Positions 60,342-64,000 of a DNA stretch of 64,000 nucleotides are shown here, one piece after another. A program made the position numbers and the translations under genes. The stretch lies in the NCBI GenBank assembly GCA_021209875.1, contig JAGYVD010000004.1, positions 3,534,001 to 3,598,000 of the forward strand. Direction: 5' to 3'. Origin of the DNA: Rosellinia necatrix (taxonomy: Eukaryota; Ascomycota; Sordariomycetes; Xylariales; Xylariaceae). The notes below the pieces were generated by a model that saw only the letters and a program-made list of their open reading frames with translations, was not told the DNA's origin and did not search any database. Position 1 is the first letter of the stretch. Each line of letters starts with the position of its first letter.

Positions 60342-63300
60342 TAACACAGTCAGAAAGAGAGGGACATTTATCTAGCTAGCGCAGCTAGCTAAACAAGGAT
60401 TATATAGCTTAAATAAAATAACCTAGCCTAAAAAGCTTCTAGTCCCTGCAGAACTAAAAGCTTCTATCTAATTTACGTCACATTTTTACAGACTTAATAT
60501 TATCTTAATTTTAGTAATTTTTACTAAATAATACAGTAAGTCTTGTAATTATACAACTTCATACTTTAGTTTATTTTTTTTGTGCCGGCAGATGAAATAC
60601 GCTTATTTTTTTAACGTCTGCATATATTTAACCTTTAATATAACTTTTTTTTATATTTTAAGCAGCGCTGTTTATTAAAAAAAGCTGAACTGTTGCTTTT
60701 TAAGCTTAACTGTTGCTAATAAAATTTATTAATATTTATTAACTTATAGATTTAATAAATTAATCGATTTAATATATTTTACGTTAGCTTGTCGATTATT
60801 TTATTTTTGTTAGTATAAAAAGCAAAAAAATATTATAACAGCAGTTAAATCTGACTTTATATTATATTTTAAATAGTTTGATTTATTGGTTGTTTATACA
60901 TTGTTATCTTTAAATATTAATATATTAAAATAATCTGTTGTTTTTTTAAACGTTAATTATTTTAATATTATATCTTTAACAATTATAGTATTATAATTAG
61001 TTATTTTTTAAACGTTAATTAATATTATTTTTAAATAATAATAATTATATATTTTAAATGTAATTATTACTAGTTTTATTTTTTCAAAAGCTTATGTTAT
61101 ATTTTTAATAAGCACGGGGTTTTAATATTATTTAATTATACTATTTATTTTATTTTTAATAATAAAATTTAATTTTGTTTTAATATATGTATATAAATAT
61201 GAACTTATAAAACCTTTAATAATATTTATTAGCTTAATTATAAAACAACTTATATATATTTATTCTATTATTAATTTATTTCATAATTATTACAATATTA
61301 AAACATAAAACTAACTTAAAATGTTTAATATTTAAAAAATTTAAAAAAGTTTTAACAATTAAAAATTTAACTTTAAAGCTTATAAAAATAAAAAAAAATC
61401 TTTAGCTGCAATATAATTTAACTTAAGCTGTTAATTTTAAAAATAATATAAAAAAACGTTATTTTTAGCTAGTAAAACTTAAGTTTATTAAGCTAGTACT
61501 TTTTTAATTTATATAAAAATTAAAACTAAAAACTCTAAATATTAAATATTTTATATTAAAAAAATATATAGTTTAAAATAAGTTTAACAATAAGTTTAAA
61601 TTAAACACTAATAAAAATCGTAAGTTTATATTTTAAACTTATTTAAAAATAATATCAAATTAATAAAAATTTAATAAAAACTTTAAAATTATTGCCTAGT
61701 TTAAAACTAAAAAACAACGTTTAATAATGACAACAATTTTTCAAATTTTTTTAAAAAATAAGTGGTTTTAAAAACTATATCGTAAAAATATAAATAAATT
61801 ATTATTATAATAACAATTTAAATTATAAAATTAAAAATTAAACTAAATAGGCAGGCTTTTAAATTATTTACTCCAGCTATAAATCTTTCTTAAAATTAGC
61901 ACAACAAATTTAAAAATAATATAATTATAACAAAAAAACATGCTAAAAATATAAAAACAGCAAAAATAATTAATTAACTAATATAACAACTAAAAAACGC
62001 TAAAATACCGGCTACTATAAAAACTTTAGTTTTTAAAACATTTTATTGCGCTGCTAATTAATCATTTAAAGCTATATTAAATATAACTAAATACGCAGCA
62101 GCGCTGCCTATGCCACTTTAAGATTTTAGTTATTGAAATATAACTATAGTTATATTAATATTAAAACTGTTATTTAAATTGTTTATTTTAATACTTTTAA
62201 TAAAACTAATATAAGTTTTAGTAATAATATAAGTATTTATTACTCTAATTGTCTGTTTTAAAATATAAGCTGTATAGTTATTAATAAAAACATTGTTTAT
62301 TAAAATAGTATAACAATATTCAAAATTCCTTATTTTATATTAGTTTAAACATAATATACTTATAATGTTTTTTATTATAATATTTTTAAAACTGTAATAA
62401 TTAATAAAGAATGAAAATTTACTAAAACTACTTCTATTAAATAATAATTTTAGCTAGTTAAATAATTTAAATATAAATAATAATAAAAAACAGTAAAAAA
62501 AAACATTTAAAAAAACTTTTTACCTTAAAAAATCAAAATAGGAGAAATAACTATAAATATAAATAAAAACATTAAAAAAACATTCAACGTTTAATAGTTT
62601 TATTTTTTTAATATATAATAATCATATAAAACAGGCTAATATTAGCTAGGTTAATTGAAATAAAAACATAAAAATAATATAAAAATAATAGCTAATAAAA
62701 TCAAGCTTATTTTTACCGACGTATTTTATTTTATAAAAAAATTTATTTATTTTCTAAAAATTTTAAAAATAGCAAATCAAAATATTTAATAAATTTTAAT
62801 TATATTTTGAATATTATTGAAAAAACTAGCAGTTTTATAATAAAATAAAAAGCTAACTACTAATAAATAATTTAAGCTTAAAACATAAAAATTAAACGTT
62901 ATTTTAAACAAAATATTAATTTAATTTAATGTATAACCTGCTGTACTAATAAAACGTTTTATTTAAACTAAATTATTCTTAAAAAATATTATATAACAAA
63001 ATACTGTTTTTATTACGTTTATATGAAAAAAACTAAAATATATTTAAGCTATAAAAACTTTAAACGCCGACAATAAAAATTAATATAATGTTATAATAGC
63101 CATATGAACTAGCATAAATTTTAAAATTAAATAATATATTTTAACAACTAACATCAAAAATATTTTAGCTAAATATATAACTTAAGCTGCTAAACAAACC
63201 TTTTTTTAATAGCAGCAGCAAAAAATAAATATTTATAAACTAAAAAAAATAAACAAAACTATAATAAAAAATCTAACAATTAAAAAAATAAACGTTAAAA

Positions 63301-63540
63301 AAACGTAAGCTAAAAAAAAAAATAAAAAAACAAATAATATAACAAAAATAACAAAAAAGCCGCAAGCTTAAATAATAATAAAAAAGTAATAAAAAAACAG
63401 CTAAAACAAATATAAAAATAAATACAATCGCTATTAAAAAAACACGCTAATATAGCTAAGTTAAACTTGTTAATATTAAGCACAACATTATTTTATATTT
63501 TATTTAGCTTTAAATTAAACAACAATAAAATATTTATCAT
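60342..63540 (+). mobile_element. Family 3 element, copy 2
   Basis: Head module 60342-60526 (TAACACAGTCAGAAAG; hairpin AGCTAGC-GCA-GCTAGCT; second hairpin around AGTCCCTGCAGAACT), then a body matching copy 1 to about 63540. It keeps slightly more Pro and Cys codons than copy 1, for example a P-A-T-I-K and Y-A-A-A-L-P-M-P run near 62000-62120 and a Lys-rich tail near 63240-63400. No known domain is recognised. It ends at the same point as copy 1 and likewise lacks a second module. Confidence 0.6.
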
Positions 63541-63853
63541 CATTAAATGTTTAATTTAACATATAATTAAGATTAACACGTTATATATTATATTAAACGT
63601 CAAGCTAATATATTTTACACATGTTATTTTTAATTAAGCGTATTTATAAAGGATATAATATACTGTTTATATTATATAATATATTGTTTTAATATTTATA
63701 TAAATACAATTATTTTAATATTATATTAAAACATTATATAAAAATTCGTTTTTTTAGCAGTACTAATTAGAAATATAATAATAAAAAAAATTGCAAATTT
63801 TAAACAAAAAAACAAATTAATTATACTGTTAGTTTAAAAAACATTTAATAGAA
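63541..63853. other. AT-rich stretch between family 3 and family 4 LTR
   Basis: About 310 bases presumed to be the family 4 leader or gag side (minus strand). Nothing specific was recognised. Confidence 0.3.
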
Positions 63854-64000
63854 TATATAACCTTAAAAAAACAGAAGTAAAAAATAATAATTTCTTATAT
63901 TTTTAAAGTTATTATTTAAAACTTTACTAATAGCAGAAATATTACTGTAAGGTTAGATATAAGCTGTATTTGCTTAATAATAATAAAGCAATTATTAAAT
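63854..64000 (-). repeat. Family 4 LTR, right copy (cut by window end)
   Basis: TATATAACCTTAAAAAAACA onward aligns with 52599-52745 to the last base of the window. In the minus-strand element this would be the 5' LTR. Confidence 0.6.

Larger units (their letters stand above)
52599..64000 (-). mobile_element. Family 4 gypsy retrotransposon, interrupted, runs past window end
   Basis: Direct repeats at 52599-52745 and 63854-64000 appear to be its two LTRs. Between them, minus-strand frames give RT (about 59000-58600) and integrase (about 57910-57200), so it is a Ty3/gypsy element in reverse, inserted into family 1 copy D. A family 3 module (57012-57196) and a family 3 element (60342 to about 63540) are nested in it. 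The left part, about 52750-57000, is AT-saturated and I recognise no domain there; it may be a long LTR, a 3' region or another insertion. Gag should lie at about 59100-60341, without motifs I can assign. Confidence 0.65.

Overview
This window looks like a block of fungal heterochromatin made almost wholly of dead transposable elements. The bases are extremely AT-rich. Related copies differ mainly by C-to-T and G-to-A changes, CpA and TpG are depleted, and surviving G and C sit mostly in GCT/AGC contexts. Remnant coding frames are full of TAA/TAG where Trp, Gln or Arg codons are expected. That is the signature of repeat-induced point mutation (RIP), so a filamentous ascomycete (Pezizomycotina) is the best inference. 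I cannot name the species. I found no host gene, tRNA, rRNA or CRISPR array.

Layout. Bases 1-34358 are a head-to-tail array of a Ty3/gypsy element, here called family 1. Three internal regions (A 168-6537, B 6787-20436, C 20684-34126) are separated by single LTRs at 6538, 20437 and 34127. B and C are each interrupted by a second chromodomain-bearing gypsy element (family 2). It lies forward at 9152-16826 (5-bp target duplication TTAAC) and reversed at 22402-30122 (CAGAT). The reversed copy itself carries a near-pristine solo LTR of family 1 (26108-26359, duplication GTTAG).

Bases 34359-46373 are a patchwork: a less mutated spacer, two copies of a DNA-transposon-like end, a hAT transposon (36522-40087, minus strand) that is far less damaged than anything around it, a second pristine family 1 solo LTR (41470-41715), and a family 3 element (43174 to about 46345).

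Bases 46374-64000 hold a fourth forward family 1 copy (D). D contains two short unmutated insertions (47512-47619 and 49525-49694) and breaks off at 52598. A third gypsy family (family 4, minus strand) appears to have inserted there and to run past the window end. It is interrupted by a family 3 terminal module (57012-57196) and a second family 3 element (60342 to about 63540).

Nothing here works as a pathway. What can be read is the history: successive nested insertions, RIP, LTR recombination and later small duplications. The most informative signals are the gradient of RIP damage across LTRs, the well-preserved hAT transposase, the double-hairpin family 3 module, and unmutated islands in saturated surroundings. 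I saw no convincing evidence of a new functional system. Family names 1-4 are mine and are not database names.
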